From DASXMR01 sp036495525 (GTDB lineage: Bacteria; Actinomycetota; Actinomycetes; Streptosporangiales; Streptosporangiaceae), in assembly GCA_036495525.1 (NCBI GenBank), contig DASXMR010000135.1, positions 1-59,880 on the forward strand: a stretch of DNA of 59,880 nt. The letters are read 5' to 3'. This document shows, piece by piece, positions 7,378 through 15,375 of the stretch. The first letter of the stretch is position 1; every line of letters begins with the position of its first letter. The position numbers were made by a program, and so were the translations under genes. The notes under the pieces are model-generated. The model did not search any database. It was not told the DNA's origin and saw nothing but the letters and a program-made list of their open reading frames with translations.

Positions 7378-8492
7378 TCAAGTGCGTGATCTGGGATATC
7401 GACAACACGCTGCTCGACGGGGTGTACCTGGAATCTGGCGCTGAGCCGCCGCCCGCCAGCCAGGTGCTCGTCCCGGTCCTGCGGGAGCTGGCCGGCCGCG
7501 GCATCCTGCAGGCGCTGGCCAGCCGCAACCCGCCGGAAGCGGCCGGCTACGTCGCTGCGCTGACCGGGGTGGACTTCGCCGCCGCCGAGTGCGGCTGGGA
7601 TGCGAAGCCCGACGCGATCAGGCGGATCCTGGCGGAACTCGACTTCGCCGCGGACGCCGTCGCGTTCGTCGACGACGAGGCGCTGGAGCGGGCCGAGGTC
7701 AGCTTCGCGCTGCCGGAGCTGCTGGTGCTGTCGCCGGAGGACGCCGCCGAGATGGCCGGGTGGCCCGAGTTCAGCCCGGCCGTGGTGACCGGCGAGGCAC
7801 GCGGCCGCGCCGGGATGTACGCAGCCCGGCGACGGCGCGAGCAGGAGGCCCGTGCCTTCGGCGGGTCAAGGGACGACTTCCTGCGGTACTGCCGCACCAG
7901 GGTCGTCATCGGGCCCGCAGCCGCGGCGGACGCGCCGCGGATGCACGAGCTGTCCGAGCGCACCCACCAGCTCAACTCGGCCGGCGCCGGGATCGGCCAG
8001 TACGAGATGGCGGCGCTCATCGGCGCACCGCAGCGCCAGGTGGTGACCGTCCGGCTGTCCGACGCCTTCGGTGATGACGGGCTCGTCGGCGGCTGCGTGA
8101 TCGACAGCAGCGAACCGCGCTGCTGGCGGCTGCCGATGCTGATGATGTCGTGCCGGGCGCTGGGCCGCGGCGTCATCGACGCGCTGCTCGCCTGGCTGTG
8201 CCGCGCAGCGGCGGCCGCCGGCGCCGCGCAGGTCGCGGTCCCGTGCCTGGTCACCGCCAGGAACGTGCCGCTGCGGATCGCGCTCAGCCGGGCCGGGTTC
8301 CGGGCCGGCCCTGCCCCGCCCGGCACTGGTCCGGCCAGCCCATCCCTGGCCGCCGCTGGTCCGGCCTGCACTGCCCCGGCGGCGACGGCTGCCCCCGGCC
8401 CTGACGGCCAGGTGACGGCGCTGTTCACCAGGCCTGTCACCGGCGAGCTTCCCGAGCTGCCCGGCTGGGCGAGCGCGGCGGCCGGCCGGTGA
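7374..8492 (+). CDS. FkbH-like HAD-IIIC domain protein (glyceryl-ACP synthase type)
   Basis: This 372-aa protein begins with a HAD domain. DIDNTLLDG (Asp8, Asp10) matches the D-x-D-x-T nucleophile motif. W-D-A-K-P supplies the conserved Lys, and FVDDEALERAEV supplies the acidic motif. A C-terminal GNAT-like domain starts with ELSERTHQLNSAG, equivalent to the E-L-x-x-R-T-N-Q-F-N of FkbH proteins. Characterised FkbH enzymes take 1,3-bisphosphoglycerate, dephosphorylate it and load the glyceryl unit on an ACP. GTG 7374 overlaps the previous stop and its own end overlaps the ACP start, so the four genes are coupled. The last 60-70 residues are Ala/Pro/Gly-rich. No ketosynthase is present. Confidence 0.85.
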   Translation: MIKCVIWDIDNTLLDGVYLESGAEPPPASQVLVPVLRELAGRGILQALASRNPPEAAGYVAALTGVDFAAAECGWDAKPDAIRRILAELDFAADAVAFVDDEALERAEVSFALPELLVLSPEDAAEMAGWPEFSPAVVTGEARGRAGMYAARRRREQEARAFGGSRDDFLRYCRTRVVIGPAAAADAPRMHELSERTHQLNSAGAGIGQYEMAALIGAPQRQVVTVRLSDAFGDDGLVGGCVIDSSEPRCWRLPMLMMSCRALGRGVIDALLAWLCRAAAAAGAAQVAVPCLVTARNVPLRIALSRAGFRAGPAPPGTGPASPSLAAAGPACTAPAATAAPGPDGQVTALFTRPVTGELPELPGWASAAAGR

Positions 8493-8746
8493 CCGGCGAG
8501 CAGCCGGTGACCGACGCGCTGCGGCAGCTGCTCGCCGAGGTCACCGGCAATGAGCGGCTGCTCGCCCTCCCGCCGCAGACCGAGCTGTTCGGCACCGGCG
8601 TCAGTCTCGACTCGCTGACCGGCACCCTGCTGCTGCGCCGGGTGCGGCAGCGGTTCGGCGTGGACGTGGCCGCTGAGGACCTGAACCTGGACGCGCTCGC
8701 TACCCTCGGCTCGCTCGCCGCCTTCATCGAGGACCGGCTGGAGTGA
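8489..8746 (+). CDS. Free-standing acyl carrier protein
   Basis: The 85-aa acidic helical protein has GVSLDSLTGTLLLRRV. Ser42 in D-S-L is the expected 4'-phosphopantetheine attachment site. The next helices (FGVDVAAEDL, LATLGSLAAFIEDRL) match the PP-binding fold. The GTG start overlaps the end of the FkbH-like gene by four bases, the usual arrangement for an enzyme and its dedicated carrier. No polyketide or peptide synthetase lies nearby, so the carrier probably presents a small acyl unit, such as glyceryl, to a transferase like the adjacent GNAT protein. A separate promoter-like sequence and a hairpin follow, so the operon appears to end here. Confidence 0.88.
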   Translation: MTGEQPVTDALRQLLAEVTGNERLLALPPQTELFGTGVSLDSLTGTLLLRRVRQRFGVDVAAEDLNLDALATLGSLAAFIEDRLE

Positions 8747-8784
8747 CCGCCGCCTGCACTGGCAGGGGGCCAGCACCGGCGCTG

Positions 8785-8812
8785 TGGACAGGCCGGGGCG
8801 CGCGGCTAGTCT
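8785..8812 (+). promoter_or_regulatory. Candidate promoter of the thiolase gene
   Basis: TGGACA (8785-8790), a 16-base spacer and TAGTCT (8807-8812) resemble an SigA-type promoter. The predicted start is about 55 bases before the thiolase ATG. Confidence 0.45.
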
Positions 8813-8827
8813 CGGGGTAGCCGCGCG
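8799..8827. terminator. Hairpin between the acp gene and the thiolase gene
   Basis: CGCGCGGCT (8799-8807) pairs perfectly with AGCCGCGCG (8819-8827) across an 11-base loop. It overlaps the -10 of the candidate thiolase promoter. It may terminate the bpsA operon or act as a regulatory stem; there is no T-run. Confidence 0.35.
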
Positions 8828-8871
8828 GTGAGCGCGGCACGGGCTGGCGGGCTCGCAGCAGGAGGTGGCTG

Positions 8872-10056
8872 ATGACCGCAGTGTTCGCCGTCGACGCGTG
8901 CCGCACGCCGGTCGGCAAGATCAAGGGGGCGCTGGCCGGGGTGCGCCCCGACCACCTGACCGCCGAGGTGATCAGGGCGCTGGTCGCCCGCAGCGGCTGG
9001 CTCGATCCGGCCGCCGTCGACGATGTGTACTGGGGCGCCGCAAACCAGGCAGGCGAGGACAACAGGAACGTGGCCAGGATGGGCGTGCTGCTGGCTGGGC
9101 TGCCGGTGGACGTGCCAGGCGCGACGGTCAACCGGCTCTGCGGCTCAGGCATGGAGGCGATCAGCGGCGCGGCCCGCGCTATCGCGGCGGGCGATGCTGA
9201 CATCTGCCTGGCGGGCGGGACCGAGTCGATGACCAGGGCGCCGTTCGTGCTGCCCCGCGCGGCTGAGCCGTTCCAGCGGGACGCCGGCGTGGCCGACACC
9301 AGGCTCGGCTGGCGGCTTGTCAGCCCGCTGATGCAGCAGCTGTATCCGCCGATCACGCTGGGCGAGACCGCCGAGAACGTCGCCGAGCGCTACGGCGTGG
9401 ACCGGTCAAGGCAGGACCAGTTCGCCCTGGCTAGCCATCAGAAGGCCGCCGCCGCCAGGGCCGGCGGGCTGCTGAGCGGTCAGATCGTCCCGGTGCAGGC
9501 ACCGCAGGGCGAGGTGAGCCAGGATGAGGGCATTAAGCCCGGCCTGACGCTCGACGACCTGGCGGCGCGCAAGCCGGCCTTCCGCAAGGACGGCACGGTC
9601 ACCGGCGGGAATTCCTCGCCGCTCAACGACGGCGCAGCCGGCCTGCTGCTGATGTCGGAGCAGGCGATGACCGCCGCGGGGGCCAGGCCGCTGGCCAGGT
9701 ACGTCGGCACCTGCGCGGCCGGCGTGCACCCGGACTACATGGGCATCGGCCCGGTGCCTGCCATGACCAGGGTGCTGCGGCGGGCCGGCTGGCAGGTCGA
9801 CGACCTAGGCCTGATCGAGGTCAACGAGGCGTTCGCGGCGCAGGCCGTGGCGGTGCTCGACGAGCTGAAGCTGGATCAGGACCTGGTGAACGTCAACGGC
9901 GGCGCGATCGCCATCGGGCATCCGCTCGGCTGCTCCGGTGCCAGGATCACGACCGCGCTGCTGCACGAGATGCGCCGCCGCGGTACCAGGCGCGGCGCCG
10001 CGACCATGTGCATCGGGGTCGGCCAGGGCATCGCCACACTGTGGGAAGCGGCCTAG
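8872..10056 (+). CDS. Thiolase (acetyl-CoA C-acyltransferase)
   Basis: This 394-aa protein has all three thiolase signatures: the acyl-enzyme Cys in NRLCGSGMEAIS (about residue 90), the His of GHPLGCSGAR, and the second catalytic Cys in MCIGVGQG near the C-terminus. VNEAFAAQAV is also present. The reaction is thiolytic cleavage or Claisen condensation of acyl-CoAs in beta-oxidation, aromatic degradation or acetoacetyl-CoA synthesis. Chain-length preference cannot be read. GCAGGAGGTGGCTG precedes the ATG. No hydroxyacyl-CoA dehydrogenase or hydratase is adjacent. It is probably not part of the polyamine operon, because a promoter-like sequence separates them. Confidence 0.93.
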   Translation: MTAVFAVDACRTPVGKIKGALAGVRPDHLTAEVIRALVARSGWLDPAAVDDVYWGAANQAGEDNRNVARMGVLLAGLPVDVPGATVNRLCGSGMEAISGAARAIAAGDADICLAGGTESMTRAPFVLPRAAEPFQRDAGVADTRLGWRLVSPLMQQLYPPITLGETAENVAERYGVDRSRQDQFALASHQKAAAARAGGLLSGQIVPVQAPQGEVSQDEGIKPGLTLDDLAARKPAFRKDGTVTGGNSSPLNDGAAGLLLMSEQAMTAAGARPLARYVGTCAAGVHPDYMGIGPVPAMTRVLRRAGWQVDDLGLIEVNEAFAAQAVAVLDELKLDQDLVNVNGGAIAIGHPLGCSGARITTALLHEMRRRGTRRGAATMCIGVGQGIATLWEAA

Positions 10057-10171
10057 TCAGGCCTCAGTCATGGCCCGGGCTGGACACGCGCAGCTCACCG
10101 CCGGCCAGGCTGCCTGACCGGCCGCGCGGCTGTCCGCCCGACCCCGGCGAGGCAAACCGAGTACGGATCGC

Positions 10172-11587
10172 TCAGCCGCCGTCAGCATCGCCGGGCATGT
10201 TGCCCTGCCGCGCGGCGCGCTCGGCACCGGGGCTGGCGCGGCCGTCGGAGATGGCGGCTTCCGCTCCCGGGCTGACCGGGTCAGCGGCGAGCGCGCCCTC
10301 CGCGCCCGGGCTTACCCCGGCATCGGCCAGTGCCCCCTGGGCGAGGACGCCGCCCTCCTCGATCGCGCCTTCCGCGCCCGGGCTGGCACCTGCCAGCGCT
10401 GCGCCCGGTACCCGCACCCGGCCGATCAGCCTGCGATCGCGGCGGGCCAGCGCCACGGCCACCGCCGGGTAGATCAGCACCGACAGCACGCCGGCGCCGA
10501 CCAGCGCGGCTGCGTTGGCCGGCAGCATGACGCCGTCCTGCTGCCCGATCTCGGCCAGCGCGATCAGCAGCGGCATGGTGGTGGCGGTGATGAACGTCAT
10601 CTCGATGCGCTTTCGCCTCGGCAGCGAGCGCCGGTAGACGATCAGCGATGGCAGCCCGCGGACGACCAGCAGCAGCGCCAGGAAGGCCAGCAGCCGGCCA
10701 GGGTTCGCCACGATCGACTTGACGTCCAGCGTCATCCCGGAGGAGACGAAGAACACCGGGATGAACAGCCCGTAGCCAACCGCGTCGATGCGGTGCTCAA
10801 GCGCCTCGACGTCCACCTCCATCTGCCGGGTCCAGGTGCGCAGCACCATGCCGGCCAGCATCGCGCCAAGCACCACGTCCAGCCCGAACTGCTCGGCGAG
10901 CACGAGCAGCACGAGCAGCAGCACGATGGTCCAGCGCAAGGTCGTCTGCGCGGTCGCCCGCTGGCCCTGCCGCACGACCATCCGCATCCTCGGCCGGCCG
11001 ATGACCCGCGGCACGATCGTCAGCAGCAGCGCGCCGGCCGCGACCGCCAGCAGCGACGCCACGGCGGTGAACTCACCGCGCTTGGTGAGGAACAGCGAGA
11101 TCGCGATGATCGGGAACAGCTCGCCCACCGCCCCGGCGGCGAGTACGTACCGGCCGAACTTGCCGGCCAGCATGTCGTTGTCGTGCAGGATCGGCAGCAG
11201 CGTGCCAAGTGCCGTGGTGGTCAGCGCCAGTGCGATCGGCACGAAGTCGCGGACGAACCCGAGGGACTCCAGGCCGGCCACGGCGCCAACCGAGAGCACG
11301 GCGCTCACCAGCCAGCCGATGATGGCCAGCTTGCCGGCGTGCTTGCGCAGCAGGGCGGGGTCAAGCTCGTAGCCGGCCAGCAGGAAGAGGAACCCGAGCC
11401 CGACGTTCGACAGCAGCTGGATGCTATGGGTGTCGGCCAGGCCAAGACCGTGCGGGCCGATCAGGATCCCGGCGAAGATCAGCACCACGACCTGCGGGAT
11501 CCGGCCGGGCAGCGCGGCGACGACGATGGGCGCGAGCCCCGCCACCAGCGCGACGGCGAGCAGCGTCTCCAGGCCCCTGGCATCCAT
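10172..11587 (-). CDS. CPA2-family cation/proton antiporter
   Basis: The 471-aa protein has about 12 hydrophobic segments in residues 1-390, including LIGPHGLGLADT, GFLFLLAGYELDPALLRKHA and FIPVFFVSSGMTLDVKSIV. These are hallmarks of KefB/CPA2 sodium or potassium/proton antiporters. It lacks the cytoplasmic TrkA-N domain of KefB/KefC. The C-terminal tail (about 400-471) is an Ala/Gly/Glu-rich stretch with four copies of S-P-G-A-E, described separately. It starts at ATG 11587 and diverges from pgsA. The transported ion is not determinable. Confidence 0.88.
   Translation of the reverse strand: MDARGLETLLAVALVAGLAPIVVAALPGRIPQVVVLIFAGILIGPHGLGLADTHSIQLLSNVGLGFLFLLAGYELDPALLRKHAGKLAIIGWLVSAVLSVGAVAGLESLGFVRDFVPIALALTTTALGTLLPILHDNDMLAGKFGRYVLAAGAVGELFPIIAISLFLTKRGEFTAVASLLAVAAGALLLTIVPRVIGRPRMRMVVRQGQRATAQTTLRWTIVLLLVLLVLAEQFGLDVVLGAMLAGMVLRTWTRQMEVDVEALEHRIDAVGYGLFIPVFFVSSGMTLDVKSIVANPGRLLAFLALLLVVRGLPSLIVYRRSLPRRKRIEMTFITATTMPLLIALAEIGQQDGVMLPANAAALVGAGVLSVLIYPAVAVALARRDRRLIGRVRVPGAALAGASPGAEGAIEEGGVLAQGALADAGVSPGAEGALAADPVSPGAEAAISDGRASPGAERAARQGNMPGDADGG
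10220..10384 (-). repeat. Four imperfect S-P-G-A-E repeats in the antiporter tail
   Basis: Within the last 70 residues of the antiporter the pentapeptide SPGAE occurs four times, spaced 24, 13 and 13 residues apart and separated by Ala/Gly/Asp/Glu-rich linkers. The copies share DNA sequence around the codons for proline and glycine, as expected for expansion of a short unit. The tail looks disordered and acidic. Confidence 0.75.
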
Positions 11588-11747
11588 CGCTTCCCCCTCA
11601 GCCCCGAGCCCGGCCGTTCGAGCTGACCATGCCCGGGCCAGCCAGGGCCTATTCGCTGCGTCCTGGCCCGAATGCGGCGCGCTCCGGCCGCCCCCGAGGG
11701 CCAGGGGAAGGTAGGGTCGGCGGCGGGGGACAGCTCAGCGAGGAGCA

Positions 11748-12419
11748 ATGAGCGAGCAGAACGGCAGGATGACCGCCAGCGCCGGGGGCAGACTGGCCGA
11801 GCCTGCCCAGGCCGGCCGGGTGCTGACCATTCCCAACGCGATCAGTGCCGCGCGGCTGGCTGGCGTGCCGGTGTTCCTCTGGCTGCTGCTCGGCCCGCGC
11901 ACCCAGACGGCCGACTGGTGGGCGCTCGGGCTGTTGATGGCGTCAGGCGCCTCAGACTGGCTGGACGGCAAGCTAGCCCGCGCGCTGCACCAGCAGACCA
12001 GCCTCGGCGAGCTGCTCGACCCCGCCGCCGACCGGCTTTATATCGCTGCCACGGTCATCGCCCTGGCTGTCCGCGGCATCATTCCGTGGTGGCTGGTCGG
12101 CGTGCTCGCGGCCCGTGAGCTGGCCATGGGCGGCGTGCTCGGCGTGCTGCGCCGGCATGGCTATCCGGCGCTGCAGGTCAGCTTCGCCGGGAAGGCGGCC
12201 ACCCTCTGCCTGCTCTACGCGTTTCCCCTGCTCCTGCTCGGATCTCACGCCAGCAGCTACGCGGAGACGGCCAGGGTCGCCGGTTGGGCCTTCGCTATCT
12301 GGGGAAGTGCACTGTATTGGATCTCCGCCGTGCTGTACGGCGAGCAGGCCAGGCGGCTGATAGCCGATGAGCGGCTGGCCGGCCGGCCATCTGTCGGAAG
12401 CGAGGCGCGCCGGACCTGA
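11748..12419 (+). CDS. pgsA: CDP-alcohol phosphatidyltransferase (PgsA-like)
   Basis: This 223-aa membrane enzyme has the CDP-alcohol phosphotransferase motif D-x2-D-G-x2-A-R-x8-G-x3-D-x3-D, seen as DWLDGKLAR followed by GELLDPAAD. Hydrophobic segments include FLWLLLG, LYIAATVIALAV and ATLCLLYAFPLLLLG. It should transfer a phosphatidyl group to glycerol-3-phosphate or another alcohol in membrane lipid synthesis. The position before the garA/MerR/DUF151 block matches mycobacterial gene order. AGGAG at 11741-11745 precedes the ATG closely, and TAGGGT (11712-11717) could be the -10. Confidence 0.88.
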   Translation: MSEQNGRMTASAGGRLAEPAQAGRVLTIPNAISAARLAGVPVFLWLLLGPRTQTADWWALGLLMASGASDWLDGKLARALHQQTSLGELLDPAADRLYIAATVIALAVRGIIPWWLVGVLAARELAMGGVLGVLRRHGYPALQVSFAGKAATLCLLYAFPLLLLGSHASSYAETARVAGWAFAIWGSALYWISAVLYGEQARRLIADERLAGRPSVGSEARRT

Positions 12420-12501
12420 CCGGCGGCTGCCGGCGAGCGGCATGCGGCCCCGGCGGATCAGCCAGCCAGCCGACAAGAAGCCGAAGGGAGCGCACTCAGT
12501 C

Positions 12502-15000
12502 GTGAAGGCCGTGGTGATGGCGGGCGGCGAGGGCACGCGGCTGCGGCCCATGACCGCCAACCAGCCGAAACCGCTGCTGCCCGTCGTCAACAAGCCGATC
12601 ATGGAGCACGTGCTGCGGTTGCTGCGGCGGCATGGCTTCGCCGACACCGTCGTCACGGTCCAGTTCCTGGCCTCGATGGTGCGCAGCTATTTCGGCGACG
12701 GCGAGGACTTCGGGATGAGCCTGCAGTACGCGACCGAGGAGACGCCGCTGGGCACCGCCGGCAGCGTCAGGAACGCGGAGGACGCACTGCGGGACGAGTC
12801 GTTCCTGGTCATCTCGGGCGACGCGCTCACCGACATGAACTTGACCGACCTGGTCGGTTTCCACCGGGACAGTGGCGCGCTGGTGACCGTGGGCCTGGCC
12901 AGGGTTCCCGACCCGGTCGAGTTCGGCATCGTGATCTCGGACGACGACGGGCGGATCCAGCGCTTCCTGGAGAAGCCCACCTGGGGCCAGGTGTTCTCGG
13001 ACACCGTGAACACCGGCATCTACGTGATGGAGCCCGAGGTGCTCAAGGAGGTGCAGCCTGGCGAGCCGGTGGACTGGTCAAGCGACGTGTTCCCGCGGCT
13101 GCTCGACCGCGGCGCGCCCATCTTCGGCTACGTGGCCGACGCGTACTGGGAGGACGTCGGCAATTACGAGAGCTACCTCAAGGCCCAGGCCGACGTGCTG
13201 ACCGGCAAGGTGGAGGTCGACATCGAGGGCTTTGAGGTGTCGCCGAGGGTGTGGGTCGCCGAGGGCGCCGAGGTCGACCCCGATGCCACGCTCAGCGGCC
13301 CGCTCTGCGTCGGCGACTACGCGAAGGTCGAGGCCGGGGCGCAGCTGCGGGAATACACCGTGGTGGGCAGCAACGTGGTGGTCAAGGAGGGCGCGTTCCT
13401 GCACCGGGCGGTCGTGCACAACAACGTCTACGTGGGCACCGGCGCCACCCTGCGCGGCTGCGTGATCGGCAAGAACACTGACGTGATGGCATCGGCGAGG
13501 ATCGAGGAATCAGCGGTCATCGGCGACGAGTGCGTGATCGAGCCCGAGGCCTACGTCTCGGCTGGCGTCAAGGTCTACCCGTTCAAGACCATCGAGGCGG
13601 GCGCCGTCGTCAACGCCAGCGTGATCTGGGAGTCACGGGGCCAGCGCACCCTGTTCGGGCCGCGCGGGGTGTCCGGCCTGATCAACGTCGAGATCACTCC
13701 GGAGCTGTGCGTCCGGCTGGCCAGTGCCTACGCCAGCACGCTGCGCAAGGGGTCGGTGGTGACCACCTCGCGGGACGCCTCAAGAGCTGCCAGGGCGCTC
13801 AAGCGCGCGGTGCACGGCGCGCTCAACGCCAGCGCGATCAACGTCGTCGACCTGGAGGCCCAGCCGCTGCCGGTGGCCAGGTTCGAGACCGCGCGCAGTG
13901 AGTACAGCGGCGGCATCGCGCTGCGCACCACGACCGGCGACCCGCAGTCGATCGACATCATCTTCCTCGACGAGCAGGGCGCCGACCTGTCCGAGGCCGC
14001 GCAGCGCAAGCTGGAGCGGGTCTTCTCGCGGCAGGAGTACCGCAGGGCATTCCCTGGCGAGATCGCCGAGCTGACCTACCCGCCGCGGGTGATCGAGGCC
14101 TACACCCAGGAGCTGCTGCGCTGCGTCGACATGACCGGCGTGCGGGGAGCCGGGCTCAAGGTCGTCGCCGACTGCGCCGGCGGCACGGCGTCGCTGGTGC
14201 TGCCCGGCCTGCTCGGCCGGATCGGGGTCGACGTGCTGACCGTCAACAACCGGCTCGACGAGGCGTCACCCACCCAGTCGCTGGCCCAGGTCCGCGCCGG
14301 GATGCACCGGCTGGCCGAGGTTGTCTCCTCGTCCAGGGCCGCGTTCGGTGTCCGGTTCGATCCGATCGGGGAGCGGATCACGCTGGTAGACGAGCGCGGC
14401 GCGATGATCAGCGACGACCGGGCACTGCTGGTGGTTCTTGACCTGATCGCAGCCGAGCGCCGGTCAGGGCGGGTGGCCCTGCCGGTTACCACTACCAGGG
14501 TGGCCGAGGACGTCAGTCGCTACCACGGGGTCCAGGTGGACTGGACGCCGACGTCGCTGCACGGGCTCTACCAGGCCGCCGGCGGCGACGACGTGATTTT
14601 CGCAGCCGACGGTCGCGGTGGCTTCGTGGTGCCAGAGTTCTCCCGCTGTATCGACGGGCTCGCCGCCTTTACCCGGCTGCTCGGCCTGATCTCCAGGACC
14701 CGGCTGCCGCTCAGCCAGATCCACGCCAGGATTCCGTCTGCGCACCTGCTGAAGCGCTCCGTGCCGACGCCGTGGGCGGCCAAGGGGATCGTGATGCGCA
14801 CCGTGGTGGAGGCCGCCGGGGACCGGGAGCTCGACACCACGGACGGCGTCCGGGTGATCGAGCCGGAGCGCGGCTGGGTGCTGCTGCTGCCCGACCCGTC
14901 CGAGGCGGTCACCCATCTGTGGGCGGAGGGCACTGACGGTGACGCCGCGCAGGCGCTGCTGGACGAGTGGGCGGCCGTCATCGAGCAGACCGGCCCCTGA
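12502..15000 (+). CDS. Mannose-1-phosphate guanylyltransferase with degenerate phosphomannomutase-like domain
   Basis: This 832-aa multidomain protein starts at GTG 12502, where the nucleotidyltransferase motif begins at once (AVVMAGGEGTRLRPMT, then PKPLLPV). Residues 1-235 are the NDP-sugar pyrophosphorylase fold. About 250-365 is a left-handed beta-helix with hexapeptide repeats. About 375-832 has the fold of alpha-D-phosphohexomutases. It would make GDP-mannose for glycans and mannolipids. The mutase active site looks lost: the phosphoserine loop (T-A-S-H-N-P) reads RTTTGDPQSIDI, and the metal loop D-G-D-A-D-R reads FDPIGERITLVD. The third domain may be structural or regulatory. Only the transferase activity is supported. 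Confidence 0.85.
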   Translation: MKAVVMAGGEGTRLRPMTANQPKPLLPVVNKPIMEHVLRLLRRHGFADTVVTVQFLASMVRSYFGDGEDFGMSLQYATEETPLGTAGSVRNAEDALRDESFLVISGDALTDMNLTDLVGFHRDSGALVTVGLARVPDPVEFGIVISDDDGRIQRFLEKPTWGQVFSDTVNTGIYVMEPEVLKEVQPGEPVDWSSDVFPRLLDRGAPIFGYVADAYWEDVGNYESYLKAQADVLTGKVEVDIEGFEVSPRVWVAEGAEVDPDATLSGPLCVGDYAKVEAGAQLREYTVVGSNVVVKEGAFLHRAVVHNNVYVGTGATLRGCVIGKNTDVMASARIEESAVIGDECVIEPEAYVSAGVKVYPFKTIEAGAVVNASVIWESRGQRTLFGPRGVSGLINVEITPELCVRLASAYASTLRKGSVVTTSRDASRAARALKRAVHGALNASAINVVDLEAQPLPVARFETARSEYSGGIALRTTTGDPQSIDIIFLDEQGADLSEAAQRKLERVFSRQEYRRAFPGEIAELTYPPRVIEAYTQELLRCVDMTGVRGAGLKVVADCAGGTASLVLPGLLGRIGVDVLTVNNRLDEASPTQSLAQVRAGMHRLAEVVSSSRAAFGVRFDPIGERITLVDERGAMISDDRALLVVLDLIAAERRSGRVALPVTTTRVAEDVSRYHGVQVDWTPTSLHGLYQAAGGDDVIFAADGRGGFVVPEFSRCIDGLAAFTRLLGLISRTRLPLSQIHARIPSAHLLKRSVPTPWAAKGIVMRTVVEAAGDRELDTTDGVRVIEPERGWVLLLPDPSEAVTHLWAEGTDGDAAQALLDEWAAVIEQTGP

Positions 15001-15375
15001 GGCAGGGCGTTCGGCCTGCGGGTTTCCGGCCGGAGGCTGCCGAGTGACGGCGCGAAGGCCCGCTGCCGTGAGACAATCGCGTTTTCGTCGTCAGGTGGCA
15101 GAACGCGTCGGAGGTGCGGCCAGATGTGGCGGAGGCGTCGCGAGCGGGCCCGTGTGGCCGCAGGGCGGCCAGATGCATCTGACTGGGGCGCAGCAGGCAC
15201 AGCGGAGCCAGCCAGAGCCAGGCGCCGCTGGGGCAGGCGCCGGGCGCGGCGCGTGGACCCGCCTGCGCCGGCCCCGGTACCTTGGACGGCAACACCGGAA
15301 TACGCGCCGCGGCAAGCCCAGGCCGACCTCGTGGCCGCCGGGGCGCCGCAGTCGCACGGGAGGCTGGGAGGCGGC
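15001..15375 (+). other. Intergenic region upstream of garA with a candidate promoter
   Basis: No convincing gene is present, although frames stay open because of the high GC content. I looked for gcvH, which sits here in mycobacteria, and did not find it. TGGACC (15254-15259), an 18-base spacer and TACCTT (15278-15283) make a plausible promoter about 90 bases before garA. AGACAATCGCG near 15071 is a locally AT-richer patch without a clear role. Confidence 0.5.

Noticed and set aside
10793..11626. A 277-codon plus-strand frame opposite the antiporter
   Set aside because: Composition (Gln/Arg/His-rich, no domain) and full overlap with a well-supported membrane protein gene indicate a shadow.
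15001..15375. A possible gcvH at the mycobacterial syntenic position
   Set aside because: No lipoyl-domain motif (E-S-V-K-A/S) appears in any frame.
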